64,000 nucleotides of DNA, from the NCBI GenBank assembly GCA_018883345.1, contig VEQG01000001.1, positions 51,895 through 115,894 of the forward strand, read 5' to 3'. The DNA comes from Candidatus Nanopelagicaceae bacterium. Its GTDB lineage: Bacteria; Actinomycetota; Actinomycetes; Nanopelagicales; Nanopelagicaceae. Both the position numbers and the translations under genes were made by a program. Positions 9,758-17,908 of this stretch are shown piece by piece (positions within the stretch are counted from its first letter, which is position 1; each line of letters starts with the position of its first letter). The notes beneath the pieces were generated by a model. That model was not told where the DNA came from, ran no database searches, and saw only the letters and a program-made list of their open reading frames with translations.

Positions 9758-10726
9758 ATGGTTGAGGTGACATCCAGCGCAGTCTCAGTAATTCTTCCAG
9801 TTTTGAACGAAGAAGATTATTTGGAGCAAGCGGTTAGCGCGATTTTGAAGCAAGATTTCCAAGGTTTACTTGAAGTCATCCTCGCAATTGGCCCATCACG
9901 CGATCGAACTCTAGAGATTGCAAAATCTTTGTCAGAAAAAGATTCCAGAGTAAAAATCGTTGACAATCCAACTGGCCGGACCGCCGCAGGTTTGAATCTT
10001 GCAATTGCAAAATCTATACATCCAATTATCGTCAGAGTTGATGGTCACGCGAATATTCCAAGTAATTACATAAGTATTGCCGTCAAATTACTTAACGATA
10101 CTGGTGCAGTAAATGTAGGTGGCGTAATGGCAGCAGAGGGAGTGACCTCTTTTGAAAAGGCGGTGGCTCGCGCCATGCGCAGCCCACTAGGTGTTGGGGC
10201 CGCCAAATTTCACACTGGCGGTGAAGCTGGCGAAACTGACACTGTTTATTTAGGAGTTTTTAAGAAAGAAGCCTTAACTGCAGTGAATGGTTTTGATGAA
10301 CATTTCACTCGCGCTCAAGACTGGGAATTGAACTTCAGATTAAGACAAGCCGGTGGCAAAATATATTTTGATCCACGATTGACTGTTACATATAGGCCAA
10401 GAAAATCCTTGGCTGCCTTAGCAAAACAATATTTTGAATATGGACGTTGGCGCCGAGTTGTAGCTCGAACCCATAAAGGAACTATCAACGCAAGATATCT
10501 AGCTCCACCATTTACAGTTGTCGGAACTTCGATCTCATTGGTGCTAGGTTTATTTAATCCAATTTTCTTTATTCCGGCCGGCGTTTATGCAACTTTCTTG
10601 ATATTTGCCTCAGCCACCATTGGCAAGTCATTGAAAGAAAGGTTTTACCTTCCTGCAATCTTGCTTGTGATGCACATGAGTTGGGGAGTTGGTTTTATTA
10701 CATCTACCCGACGTTTTCTCAGGTAA
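9758..10726 (+). CDS. Glycosyltransferase family 2, membrane-associated
   Basis: 322 residues. GT-A fold inverting glycosyltransferase that uses a nucleotide sugar. N-terminal VSVILPVLNEEDYLEQAV is the family start; DNPTGRTAAGLNLAI near 70 and a VRVDGH acceptor/metal motif (DxD-like, near 92-97) follow; the acidic FTRAQDWELNFRLRQAG near 182-198 holds the ED-type catalytic base region. Two hydrophobic segments near the C terminus (about 250-300) anchor it. Resembles succinoglycan-type chain elongation enzymes. First gene of a run with an ABC exporter. TAGCGT lies 9 nt upstream of the ATG, so a very short leader is likely. Confidence 0.9.
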   Translation: MVEVTSSAVSVILPVLNEEDYLEQAVSAILKQDFQGLLEVILAIGPSRDRTLEIAKSLSEKDSRVKIVDNPTGRTAAGLNLAIAKSIHPIIVRVDGHANIPSNYISIAVKLLNDTGAVNVGGVMAAEGVTSFEKAVARAMRSPLGVGAAKFHTGGEAGETDTVYLGVFKKEALTAVNGFDEHFTRAQDWELNFRLRQAGGKIYFDPRLTVTYRPRKSLAALAKQYFEYGRWRRVVARTHKGTINARYLAPPFTVVGTSISLVLGLFNPIFFIPAGVYATFLIFASATIGKSLKERFYLPAILLVMHMSWGVGFITSTRRFLR

Positions 10727-10729
10727 CCT
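10724..10729 (+). promoter_or_regulatory. -10 box TAACCT embedded in the upstream stop codon
   Basis: TAACCT begins with the TAA stop of the glycosyltransferase and ends 7 nt before ATG 10737 of the permease. It could give a leaderless transcript for the exporter independent of the upstream gene. Confidence 0.45.
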
Positions 10730-10736
10730 TGTCCAT

Positions 10737-11564
10737 ATGAGCAAGCCAGTTGAGGTTTACGAACCATTTCGTGCTGGCCTGCCACCGCTAAGAAGATATT
10801 GGCGCTCCTTATGGGCGCGCAGATCCTTCATGAATGAATATGCCAAATCAGAATTGCATGCCAGCCACTTTGATTCTTTTTTTGGTCAGCTCTGGTTAAT
10901 TTTAAATCCTTTGATGCTCTCTGCAATTTACTTTGTTCTGATCAAGATCATCGCGGGTAGCGCCGATAGCACCAGATACGCACATTTAACTGCCTGCCTA
11001 TTCCTTTTCTATCTTGTAAGTAATGCAATGAACAGCGGAACTAAATCAGTGACTTCTAGTGAGAGTTTGATTTTAAATACTGCTTTCCCAAGAATTGCAT
11101 TACCACTTTCTACAACCATCGTGGCTTTTTTCAAATTTCTACCAACGATTCCAGTATTTATGATTATTAAGTTTGCAGTTGGACTACCTTTTGACTGGAA
11201 CATGCTTTGGGGATTCTTGGTTATCTTTATAGCTTTGGTTTTTGGTTTAGGTATTGCAATTCTTATTTCGGCAGCAAATGTTTATATTCGTGATATTTCT
11301 AATTTTCTACCTTATTTAAATCGCACCTTGCTATACATCTCACCAGTACTTTTTGAAGCATCAAGCGTGAGTGATCAATTGGCGTTTTTCAAGAATATAA
11401 ATCCGTTTTTTCCAATTCTAGATTCCTGGTCTCGAGTGATGGTTCACAACGAAAGCTTAATTTGGGGCGATGTTGCGAAAGCCGCAGTATGGGCCTTTGG
11501 TACTCTCTTAATTGGAACATACCTATTTTTATCCCGTGAACGAGAGTTTGCCGTCCGTGTTTGA
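10737..11564 (+). CDS. wzm: ABC-2 type polysaccharide exporter permease (Wzm-like)
   Basis: 275 residues. Membrane subunit of an exporter for undecaprenyl- or decaprenyl-linked polysaccharide or teichoic-acid-like polymer. An amphipathic N terminus (RYWRSLWARRSFMNEYAKSE) precedes about six transmembrane segments, with the typical FGQLWLILNPLMLSAIYFVL first segment and VYIRDISNFLPYLNRTLLYISPV near the end. ATG 10737 is 10 nt after the glycosyltransferase stop; the open frame to 10689 overlaps that gene and is rejected. The ATPase gene overlaps its end by 8 nt. The polymer is not known. Confidence 0.9.
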   Translation: MSKPVEVYEPFRAGLPPLRRYWRSLWARRSFMNEYAKSELHASHFDSFFGQLWLILNPLMLSAIYFVLIKIIAGSADSTRYAHLTACLFLFYLVSNAMNSGTKSVTSSESLILNTAFPRIALPLSTTIVAFFKFLPTIPVFMIIKFAVGLPFDWNMLWGFLVIFIALVFGLGIAILISAANVYIRDISNFLPYLNRTLLYISPVLFEASSVSDQLAFFKNINPFFPILDSWSRVMVHNESLIWGDVAKAAVWAFGTLLIGTYLFLSREREFAVRV

Positions 11565-12345
11565 TCCTCATAAAGCTGGCGAAATAGCAGTCTCGGTGCA
11601 AAATCTGGGATTAATTTATAAAACAACAATTGATAAGAAATTATCATTAACTAACCGCGTTAAACACCTCGGACGAGGCACAAAACAAACCAGAATCGTG
11701 AACGCACTTGATGGAGTGAATTTAGATATTGATTACGGCAATGTACTTGGCGTGGTGGGTGCAAATGGTGCAGGAAAATCAACCATGATGAGAGTTATTA
11801 GTGGAATTCTTCCGCCGACCTCAGGCCGGGTAGAGGTTTATGGAAAAGTTTCAACTTTGCTTGCATTAGGTGTGGGTTTTAATAAGCAATTAACTGGACG
11901 CGAAAATGTAATTCTTGGAGGGCTTGCCTCGGGTTTATCGCGTGATGAAATCGAATCTCATTTCGAAGAGATTGCTGATTTTGCAGAGCTTGGAGAGGCA
12001 ATTGATGCGCCGATGCGAACTTATTCTTCTGGAATGTATGCCCGTCTTGGTTTTTCGGTCGCCGTAACTGTTAAGCCGGATATTTTGATTGTCGATGAAG
12101 CGCTGAGCACCGGAGATGCCAGATTTAAAGAGAAGAGTCTGGCTAAATTAAAGGAACTACGCGGAGATAACCGAGCTCTAATTTTGGTAAGTCATGCGCT
12201 CGGAACTATCAGAGATGTTTGCAATGATGTTGCCTGGTTGCACAAAGGAAAATTAATTCAAAGAGGTATGCCAAACGATGTAGTTGATGCTTACCAAGAA
12301 TTCCTTGCGGTCGGAAAGAGCGCAGTTGTTAATGAGGATGTATAA
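11557..12345 (+). CDS. wzt: ABC polysaccharide exporter ATPase (Wzt/TagH-like)
   Basis: 262 residues from GTG 11557, overlapping the permease stop by 8 nt; further in-frame starts at 11536 and 11512 lie deeper in the permease. Energises polymer export with the permease. Walker A GANGAGKST (about 68-76), the ABC signature YSSGMYARLGF, Walker B ILIVDEAL and the switch histidine LVSHA are intact. Before Walker A the charged KHLGRGTKQT stretch is typical of the TagH/Wzt subfamily. There is no extra C-terminal carbohydrate-binding domain, so substrate recognition probably does not depend on a modified terminal sugar. Confidence 0.9.
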   Translation: MFDPHKAGEIAVSVQNLGLIYKTTIDKKLSLTNRVKHLGRGTKQTRIVNALDGVNLDIDYGNVLGVVGANGAGKSTMMRVISGILPPTSGRVEVYGKVSTLLALGVGFNKQLTGRENVILGGLASGLSRDEIESHFEEIADFAELGEAIDAPMRTYSSGMYARLGFSVAVTVKPDILIVDEALSTGDARFKEKSLAKLKELRGDNRALILVSHALGTIRDVCNDVAWLHKGKLIQRGMPNDVVDAYQEFLAVGKSAVVNEDV

Positions 12346-13513
12346 AAGCGCCCTCGCGCTTATTTTTGCTTCAATTTTATGCTTGCTATCTGCGCCATTT
12401 GTAAATGCCGCAGAATCATTTACATTTAATGGAAATGGCTTTGGGCATGGCGTTGGCTTAAGTCAAATCGGCGGCAAAGCATTAGCAGTTGAAGGCAAAA
12501 GCGCTGAAGAAATTCTAAAGTATTACTACACCGGAGTTACGGTTGAGCCAGTATCTGACTGGTATGACGTCCGAGTTAATATTGGTAATAAATTAACGAA
12601 TGCGACCATTCAACTGGTAAGTAATTCTGGATTTCTAAAAATAAATGATTACATAATTAATGAAAAATTAGTGGTGGCGCAATTCAGGTACACGCCTACG
12701 GGAATTACCACCACCATTAGAAAATCTAAGATCGTTATTGCCACATTACCTGCTACGAATGCCATTTCAATTAAGTGGAGCGGAACTAGATTTCTTGAAG
12801 GCGAAATTGCGGTAGTCGCTTTTAATGCAGGCAAAACTGTCAGATACCAATATGGTCAGATGAATTTGCTTGTAGTCGGGAAAACTTTTGAAGCTACCAA
12901 CACGGTTCGATTAAAAGATGAGTATTTGTATGGAATTTCTGAAGTACCGAGTTCGTGGCCGAAGGAGATGTTACGTGCGCAGGTAATGGCAGCGCGTACC
13001 TATGCAATTTCCAAAGCGGGAATTTATAGGACTAGCTGTGATTGTGATTTATTTGGTAATACCAAAGATCAACTCTTTGTGGGCCTTGGAAAATTAAATG
13101 AAGGCAAATTCGGAGCGCTTTGGAAAGATGCGGTGGATTCAACAAGTATTGATGAGGAAAGTGGTCTAGCCATCACATATATGGGCAATCCGATAAGCGC
13201 CTTTTATTCATCTTCTTCGGGCGGCTTTACTGAGAGCTCTTTAAATGCCTTCGGAACCGAGATTCCTTACTTGCAGCCGGTGGCAGATCCAGTGAGTATT
13301 GATCCGCTTCGAAATCCAAATTACGCAAGTTGGACTAGGACTCTAAGCGGATTGGTTGTTGCGAGAGCTTTTGGTTTATTGGATGTTCAAGAATTAGTTA
13401 TCAAAGATAAACGAATCGAAGCGACTAGTTTAAATGGCACCAAAGCATCGCTTAGATTAGAAACTTTTAGATCTCGAACCGGCTTACCTTCGCCATTCTT
13501 CAACCTAAATTAA
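12332..13513 (+). CDS. SpoIID/LytB-domain secreted protein
   Basis: 393 residues from ATG 12332 (a second ATG at 12338 is equally possible); the start overlaps the ABC ATPase stop. A signal peptide is clear: basic MRMYKS, hydrophobic core to about 24, cleavage near VNAAES. The mature protein begins with FNGNGFGHGVGLSQIGG and contains the SpoIID core (LKDEYLYGISEVPSSWPKEM, QVMAARTYAIS, YSSSSGGFTES). SpoIID relatives are peptidoglycan lytic transglycosylases in spore formers; in non-sporulating actinobacteria the role is uncertain, probably wall remodelling at polymer attachment sites. Closes the exporter run and ends in a tandem 10-bp array. Confidence 0.88.
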   Translation: MRMYKSALALIFASILCLLSAPFVNAAESFTFNGNGFGHGVGLSQIGGKALAVEGKSAEEILKYYYTGVTVEPVSDWYDVRVNIGNKLTNATIQLVSNSGFLKINDYIINEKLVVAQFRYTPTGITTTIRKSKIVIATLPATNAISIKWSGTRFLEGEIAVVAFNAGKTVRYQYGQMNLLVVGKTFEATNTVRLKDEYLYGISEVPSSWPKEMLRAQVMAARTYAISKAGIYRTSCDCDLFGNTKDQLFVGLGKLNEGKFGALWKDAVDSTSIDEESGLAITYMGNPISAFYSSSSGGFTESSLNAFGTEIPYLQPVADPVSIDPLRNPNYASWTRTLSGLVVARAFGLLDVQELVIKDKRIEATSLNGTKASLRLETFRSRTGLPSPFFNLN

Positions 13514-13560
13514 CTCAAATTAACTCAAATTAACTGATATTAACTGATATTAATTTGAAT
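13511..13560. repeat. Tandem 10-bp array between convergent genes
   Basis: Five consecutive 10-bp units start exactly at the SpoIID stop codon: TAACTCAAAT twice, TAACTGATAT twice, then the variant TAATTTGAAT, which runs into dapD. The unit length is one DNA helical turn. The stop codons of both convergent genes lie inside the array, and an inverted repeat TCAAATTAA/TTAATTTGA (13525-13533 with 13550-13558) could form a hairpin. Confidence 0.85.
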
Positions 13561-14467
13561 GAAGAATTGAATTTAAACCGCCCCAAGAACCAGTCTTTGA
13601 AACTACCTCTAGCGCGCCACTTTGAGAATTTCTGCGGAATAACAAATTATCTCCGCCACTTAATTCAGCTGCTTTAACAATTTGTCCATCTGGCAAAGTT
13701 ACTTTTGCAGCTGCCGTTACATAAGTACCAGCTTCTACAACGCAATTGTTTCCAAGTGAAATTCCAAGGCCAGAATTTGCGCCAAGCAGAGATTTTTCTC
13801 CAATTGAAATTACTTGTTTGCCGCCACCTGAAAGGGTTCCCATGATGGAAGCGCCTCCGCCGATATCGCTTCCATCTCCAACGACCACACCTGCAGAGAT
13901 GCGACCTTCGACCATTGAAGTTCCTAATGTTCCGGCATTGAAATTAACAAAACCTTCATGCATTACGGTGGTTCCACTTGCTAGATGCGCACCCAAGCGA
14001 ACTCGGTCGGCATCTGCAATACGAACTCCAGATGGAATTACATAATCAACCATGCGCGGGAACTTATCTACAGAATAGACCGTGACTTGTCCATACTTAG
14101 CCCGAAGTCTTGCTCGGACTAATTCGAAACCTTCAACTTCGCAAGGACCATGATTGGTCCAAACCACGTTTGCTAATAAACCAAAAATTCCATCAAGAGA
14201 TTGGCCATGTGGTTTTACTAAACGATGCGATAGTAGGTGAAGACGTAAATAAGCATCTTTGGCATCGGTTGGTGCAGCTTCGGTATCAATTTGAATTGAA
14301 ACTACTTCACGCTTTACGCCACGAAGATCGTCAGCGCCAGCAAGCGCATTTAATTCGGCTGGTGCGGCACCGCTTAATGGCGCCAACGCGGGATTTGGAT
14401 ACCAGACATCGAGCACCACTCCGCTTGCGGTGATGGTGGCAATGCCGTGACCAGATGCAATAGACAT
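13550..14467 (-). CDS. dapD: Tetrahydrodipicolinate N-succinyltransferase, actinobacterial type
   Basis: 305 residues. Succinylates tetrahydrodipicolinate in the succinylase route to diaminopimelate and lysine; the aminotransferase DapC of the next step is at 29306. The N-terminal domain is the actinobacterial kind; the C-terminal part is a left-handed beta helix of hexapeptide repeats ([59 protein letters not shown]). ATG 14467 lies 6 nt from TAATAT (minus strand). Divergent from the LOG gene, as in Mycobacterium. Stop codon lies within the tandem repeat array. Confidence 0.93.
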   Translation of the reverse strand: MSIASGHGIATITASGVVLDVWYPNPALAPLSGAAPAELNALAGADDLRGVKREVVSIQIDTEAAPTDAKDAYLRLHLLSHRLVKPHGQSLDGIFGLLANVVWTNHGPCEVEGFELVRARLRAKYGQVTVYSVDKFPRMVDYVIPSGVRIADADRVRLGAHLASGTTVMHEGFVNFNAGTLGTSMVEGRISAGVVVGDGSDIGGGASIMGTLSGGGKQVISIGEKSLLGANSGLGISLGNNCVVEAGTYVTAAAKVTLPDGQIVKAAELSGGDNLLFRRNSQSGALEVVSKTGSWGGLNSILHSN

Positions 14468-14489
14468 AAGCGCATATTAGTCTGTGCTG
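14468..14489. promoter_or_regulatory. Divergent dapD/LOG promoter with overlapping -10 boxes
   Basis: 22-nt gap. Minus-strand TAATAT (14479-14474) is 6 nt before dapD ATG; plus-strand TAGTCT (14478-14483) is 6 nt before the LOG ATG at 14490. The hexamers share two base pairs, so back-to-back polymerases would clash. Confidence 0.55.
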
Positions 14490-15026
14490 ATGAAAGTTAG
14501 CGTCTTCTGTTCCTCCTCACCAACCATTGATGAGAAACATATCCAATTAGCCACAGACTTGGGCTCGGGCATTGCAGCTAGAAATTGGAGCTTGGTATCA
14601 GGTGGCGGAAAAATCTCTAGCATGGGAGCGGTCGCTAAAGCGGCTCGTGCTGGAGGCGCGCAAACAATCGGGGTGATTCCGGATGCGCTAGTAAAAATTG
14701 AATTTGCTGATCATGACTCTGATAAATTGCATATTGTTAAAGATATGCGAGAGCGAAAAGGTTTAATTGAAGAACTTTCTGATGCCTTTGTAGTTCTTCC
14801 AGGTGGCGCAGGTACGCTCGAAGAGTTATTTGAAATTTGGGTGGGCCGTTTCTTAAAGTTTCACAACAAACCAATTGTGATTTTGGATCCCTTTGATTTA
14901 TACAAACCATTGCTCGAATTGATAAATCACTTAGAAGCTGAGAATTTTGTTAAGCCAGGCATGCAAGAACTTATTTTCTGGGCACGCTCAGTAGATGAAG
15001 CCCTCAATCACATCGCAGGTAAGTAA
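14490..15026 (+). CDS. LOG family protein (nucleoside 5'-monophosphate phosphoribohydrolase)
   Basis: 178 residues from ATG 14490; an in-frame GTG at 14484 is less likely because TAGTCT sits exactly 6 nt before the ATG. LOG enzymes cleave the N-glycosidic bond of nucleoside monophosphates and are best known for releasing cytokinins. The Rossmann fold shows VSGGGKISSMGAVAKAA near residues 35-51 and the family signature PGGAGTLEELFE near 103-114; catalytic Arg and Glu of the MRERKG and TLEE segments are present. The physiological substrate in bacteria of this kind is not known. Divergent from dapD as in M. tuberculosis. Confidence 0.88.
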   Translation: MKVSVFCSSSPTIDEKHIQLATDLGSGIAARNWSLVSGGGKISSMGAVAKAARAGGAQTIGVIPDALVKIEFADHDSDKLHIVKDMRERKGLIEELSDAFVVLPGGAGTLEELFEIWVGRFLKFHNKPIVILDPFDLYKPLLELINHLEAENFVKPGMQELIFWARSVDEALNHIAGK

Positions 15027-15037
15027 ACTTCTCCATT

Positions 15038-15223
15038 GTGGAGCGTTTAATAATTGAAGTAATTGAGTCGCTCCCTGAGGAGTACCAATTTGTACTTCGC
15101 GCTCATTACCTTGGCAATAAATCTTCTGAAGAGATTGCCGCAATACTCGGAGTACCAGCTGAGTCTGTGGCGCGAATCATTAAAGCTGGCAAGGCGGCTC
15201 TTGCTCGGGAGATCGGACTTTAA
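15038..15223 (+). CDS. Stand-alone sigma-70 region 4-like protein
   Basis: 61 residues; start GTG 15038, 11 nt after the LOG stop. The whole protein corresponds to sigma factor region 4: IESLPEEYQFVLRAHYLGNKSSEEIAAIL followed by the helix-turn-helix GVPAESVARIIKAGKAALA. No region 2 is present, so it cannot bind a -10 box or the core clamp as a sigma factor would. Could be a DNA-binding regulator or one that competes with sigma for the beta flap or the -35 element. TAAACT lies 8 nt upstream. Function unknown; identification rests on the fold pattern. A TGCCC/GGGCA hairpin (15236-15250) follows the stop. Confidence 0.7.
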   Translation: MERLIIEVIESLPEEYQFVLRAHYLGNKSSEEIAAILGVPAESVARIIKAGKAALAREIGL

Positions 15224-15235
15224 TAGGCGTTGATT

Positions 15236-15250
15236 TGCCCGATTTGGGCA
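15236..15250 (+). terminator. Weak hairpin after the region-4 gene
   Basis: TGCCC-GATTT-GGGCA, 5-bp stem and 5-nt loop, 13 nt after the stop; no U-run follows, so termination efficiency is doubtful. Confidence 0.35.
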
Positions 15251-15331
15251 GATGGCGGCAATGCGAGATAATTCTCCTCGACTGAACATTCAGTAACTAT
15301 TTAATAAGCATTAACTCTTGGGGGATTTACT

Positions 15332-15511
15332 ATGGCAGCAATGAAGCCGCGCACCGGTGATGGACCAATGGAAGTCACCAAGGAGGCTCGCAGCTTGGTA
15401 ATGCGTATCCCGCTAGAAGGCGGGGGCCGTCTAGTAGTCGAACTCAACGCAGAAGAAGCGGCTAACTTGGGAAGTTGCCTTCAAGCTGCAGTTCAATTGA
15501 TTAAGAAGTAA
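15332..15511 (+). CDS. DUF3117 small protein
   Basis: 59 residues, ATG 15332 to TAA 15509-15511. Begins MAAMKPRTGDGPMEVTKEAR and ends in CLQAAVQLIKK, matching the very conserved actinobacterial DUF3117 family (about 55-60 residues) of unknown function. A Shine-Dalgarno GGGGGA (15320-15325) is 6 nt before the start, unusual in this window where many genes look leaderless; this suggests a real 5' leader and strong translation. Upstream lies CTGAA-CA-TTCAG (15281-15292), a short dyad that may be regulatory. Codon use is strongly biased (GCA, GAA, CGC), consistent with high expression. Confidence 0.88.
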   Translation: MAAMKPRTGDGPMEVTKEARSLVMRIPLEGGGRLVVELNAEEAANLGSCLQAAVQLIKK

Positions 15512-15522
15512 TCAAAAAGCGT

Positions 15523-15528
15523 TATATT
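15523..15528 (+). promoter_or_regulatory. -10 box TATATT, leaderless start of pepA
   Basis: TATATT ends 7 nt before ATG 15536; it is within 12 nt of the DUF3117 stop, so pepA is likely transcribed on its own. Confidence 0.55.
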
Positions 15529-15535
15529 CGCGCGC

Positions 15536-16972
15536 ATGCTAACTCTTAAGCGTGCAGACCAGCTCTCTAAAAAAGCAGCTCAAATCTTCGTGCCAGTAAT
15601 TGATGGCAAAGTTGCCGCACCAGAAATAGCAAAACTTTTTCACTTAAATCTTGAAGATGAATTAGCCTTCTTTGCGCCAAGCGATAAACCTCTAAAGGCG
15701 GGCGAAATTTTTGAAATCCCGGTTAGCGCAGCGGGTTACAAATGCGATCGCTTGGCATTTATCTCTCTAGGAAAAGCAAGCGCAACCGAACTTCGACAAG
15801 CTGGAGCCGCAATTGGCCGAAAACTTCGCGGCAAGAGCGATGATGTTTATCTTCATTTGGATTTGAAAAAAGATGAAACAAAAAGTTTTCTAGTTTCAGC
15901 TAATTTAGGGAATTTTACTTGGAATTTAAAGAGCGGCGCTAAAACCTTTATTTCAATTATTGAAGTCAGAAATGGTGATCTTGAAGTATTAAAAAGTGCA
16001 CAGTTAGTTTCAGATGCGGTAAATCGCGCTCGCCAATTAATTCATACGCCATCAAATATCAAAAATCCAGAATGGATAGCGCGTCAAGCCAAGAAATACG
16101 CTAATGGTGCAAAAGTTGAAATTAAATCTGGAGCTGCATTAAAGGAATTTGGGGGATTAAGAGCTGTTGGTGGATCCTCTCCTAAGCCAGGCCCACGATT
16201 TATACAAATGACATATACGCCGCGCAAGTCTGGTGCAAAACATATTGTGTTAGTAGGTAAAGGAATTACTTACGATACTGGCGGAATCTCTTTGAAACGT
16301 CCGTACGACATTATGATTCCGATGAAAAGCGACATGTCCGGAGCGGCAGCTTGCTTAGCAGTAATGAGCGCATTAAAAGATATGAAAGCTAATGTAAAAG
16401 TAACTGCATTACTTATGTGCGCTGAGAATGCAATTTCAGCTACTGCGCAAAGACCTGGTGACGTAATCACTCATTACGGTGGCAAAACCGTAGAAGTCCT
16501 AAATACAGACGCCGAAGGCCGTTTAGTATTAGCAGATGGTTTGGCATACGCCGTCAAAAATCTGAAACCTGATTATTTAATTGATATTGCAACGCTAACC
16601 GGTTCGGCAACTCTTGGACTTGGCAAACAATACGCCGCCCTATATTCAAGAAACTTAAAGTGGATTAAAGAGCTTAGAACTGCTGGAGATATTTCTGGAG
16701 ATCGAGTTTGGCATATGCCTTTGATTGATGATTATGAAAGTGCGCTCGAATCAGATATTGCAGATATCAACCACACGGCAGATAAAGGTGATTTCAATGC
16801 AGGTTCGGTAACGGCGGCGCTCTTCTTGGAGCAATTTGTTGATGGCGTTAATTGGGCACATTTAGATATTGCTGGTGTTGGTCGCGCAGAGGCAGACTCT
16901 GGTGAAAATCCAAAAGGTGGCACCGGTTGGGGAGTGCGTTTACTCCTTGAATGGATTGGAACATTTAAGTGA
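15536..16972 (+). CDS. pepA: Leucyl aminopeptidase (M17)
   Basis: 478 residues. Two-metal cytosolic aminopeptidase that trims N-terminal residues and peptides. The C-terminal catalytic domain carries GKGITYDTGGISLK (near 240-253) with the metal-binding Lys and Asp, and the family signature NTDAEGRLVLAD (near 323-334). The N-terminal macro-like domain is intact (about 20-160). The O-methyltransferase start overlaps its stop by 4 nt (GTGA), indicating coupled translation. Confidence 0.94.
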   Translation: MLTLKRADQLSKKAAQIFVPVIDGKVAAPEIAKLFHLNLEDELAFFAPSDKPLKAGEIFEIPVSAAGYKCDRLAFISLGKASATELRQAGAAIGRKLRGKSDDVYLHLDLKKDETKSFLVSANLGNFTWNLKSGAKTFISIIEVRNGDLEVLKSAQLVSDAVNRARQLIHTPSNIKNPEWIARQAKKYANGAKVEIKSGAALKEFGGLRAVGGSSPKPGPRFIQMTYTPRKSGAKHIVLVGKGITYDTGGISLKRPYDIMIPMKSDMSGAAACLAVMSALKDMKANVKVTALLMCAENAISATAQRPGDVITHYGGKTVEVLNTDAEGRLVLADGLAYAVKNLKPDYLIDIATLTGSATLGLGKQYAALYSRNLKWIKELRTAGDISGDRVWHMPLIDDYESALESDIADINHTADKGDFNAGSVTAALFLEQFVDGVNWAHLDIAGVGRAEADSGENPKGGTGWGVRLLLEWIGTFK

Positions 16973-17595
16973 AATTTGATGCAGCGCAATTCTCAGATAG
17001 TTATATTCCAGAAGATCCACATCAGGTTCTTGCTCGCGAAAAGGGAATCGAACTTGGTGTCATAGATGCAACCCCCGGATCTGGCGCATATCTTCGTTTT
17101 GTAGCTTCACTACTTTCTGCGCAATCGGTCGTAGAAATCGGAACCGGCTCTGGCGTCGGAACTCTCTGGTTACTGAAAGGCATTATGAGCTCGGGAGTAA
17201 TTACAACTATTGATCCAGAGGTTCAACATATCCAAATTGCCAAACAAGTTTTGATTGATGCAGATATTGCACCGAATCGCTATCGATTAATTACAAGTGA
17301 TTATTTGGAAGTTATGCGCAAACTGGCTGATCGGGCATATGACTTAGTTGTGTTCAGAGGAAATCCAGAAGATATTTTGGATGTCATAGATGAAGCGCAT
17401 CGAATTTTAAGAGTCGGCGGCATCTTGGCAATCGATCACTTTTATGGTGGCGGCAAAGTGCCTGATCCGGCGCAACGTGACCCTAAAACGGTCGCTTTAC
17501 GTGATGCCGGAAAGTTTCTAAAGAGCCAGAATGAGCACTGGTCAATCTCATTAAATCCAATCGGTGACGCAGTTTTACTAGCGACCAAACTCTAA
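16969..17595 (+). CDS. SAM-dependent O-methyltransferase
   Basis: 208 residues, GTG start overlapping the pepA stop. Class I Rossmann methyltransferase of the caffeoyl-CoA/catechol O-methyltransferase family: SAM-binding VVEIGTGSGVGTLWL near residues 55-69, acidic TIDPEVQHIQIA near 79-90, and the metal-site IDHFYGGGKVPDP near 160-172. Substrate not known. M. tuberculosis has the same gene (Rv1220c) upstream of sigE-htrA-tatB; here sigE and htrA are missing and tatB follows after 13 nt. Confidence 0.88.
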   Translation: MKFDAAQFSDSYIPEDPHQVLAREKGIELGVIDATPGSGAYLRFVASLLSAQSVVEIGTGSGVGTLWLLKGIMSSGVITTIDPEVQHIQIAKQVLIDADIAPNRYRLITSDYLEVMRKLADRAYDLVVFRGNPEDILDVIDEAHRILRVGGILAIDHFYGGGKVPDPAQRDPKTVALRDAGKFLKSQNEHWSISLNPIGDAVLLATKL

Positions 17596-17596
17596 A

Positions 17597-17602
17597 TACT
17601 CT
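17597..17602 (+). promoter_or_regulatory. -10 box TACTCT, leaderless start of tatB
   Basis: TACTCT ends 6 nt before ATG 17609, in the 13-nt gap after the O-methyltransferase. Confidence 0.5.
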
Positions 17603-17608
17603 TAGACC

Positions 17609-17908
17609 ATGTTCGGAGATGTCGGTTTTGGAGAGTTGCTGGGATTAGGAATTCTGGCGCTTCTTTTAGTCGGCCCAGATCGATTGCCTACTGTTGCACT
17701 AGAAGCGGCAAAGATGATCAAGAAATTCCGTAAATATGCCACATCTGCCACCGATCAAATCAAGGATTCACTTGGACCGGGATATGAGAATTTAAAGCCG
17801 CAAGATTTGCATCCTAAGAATTTTATTAAGAAGCAGATAAACGAAGCGATGGTTGATCAACCAAAGAAATTAAACGCTAAAGTTAAATTAGATCCGGATA
17901 TGTTGTGA
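17609..17908 (+). CDS. tatB: Sec-independent translocase protein TatB
   Basis: 99 residues. Membrane component of the twin-arginine pathway that receives folded precursors together with TatC. Starts MFGDVGFGELLGLGILALLLVGPDRLP: a short periplasmic stretch, one transmembrane helix (about 6-21) with the conserved Glu8 and the hinge GPDRLP typical of TatB, then an amphipathic helix and a charged tail. TatA and TatC are not in this window. The mrp GTG overlaps its stop by 4 nt. The tatB-mrp-mgtE order matches M. tuberculosis. Confidence 0.9.
   Translation: MFGDVGFGELLGLGILALLLVGPDRLPTVALEAAKMIKKFRKYATSATDQIKDSLGPGYENLKPQDLHPKNFIKKQINEAMVDQPKKLNAKVKLDPDML

Noticed and set aside
10689..10736. Upstream start for the ABC permease
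   Set aside because: It would overlap the glycosyltransferase by 38 nt; ATG 10737 fits TAACCT and the usual N terminus of Wzm-type permeases.
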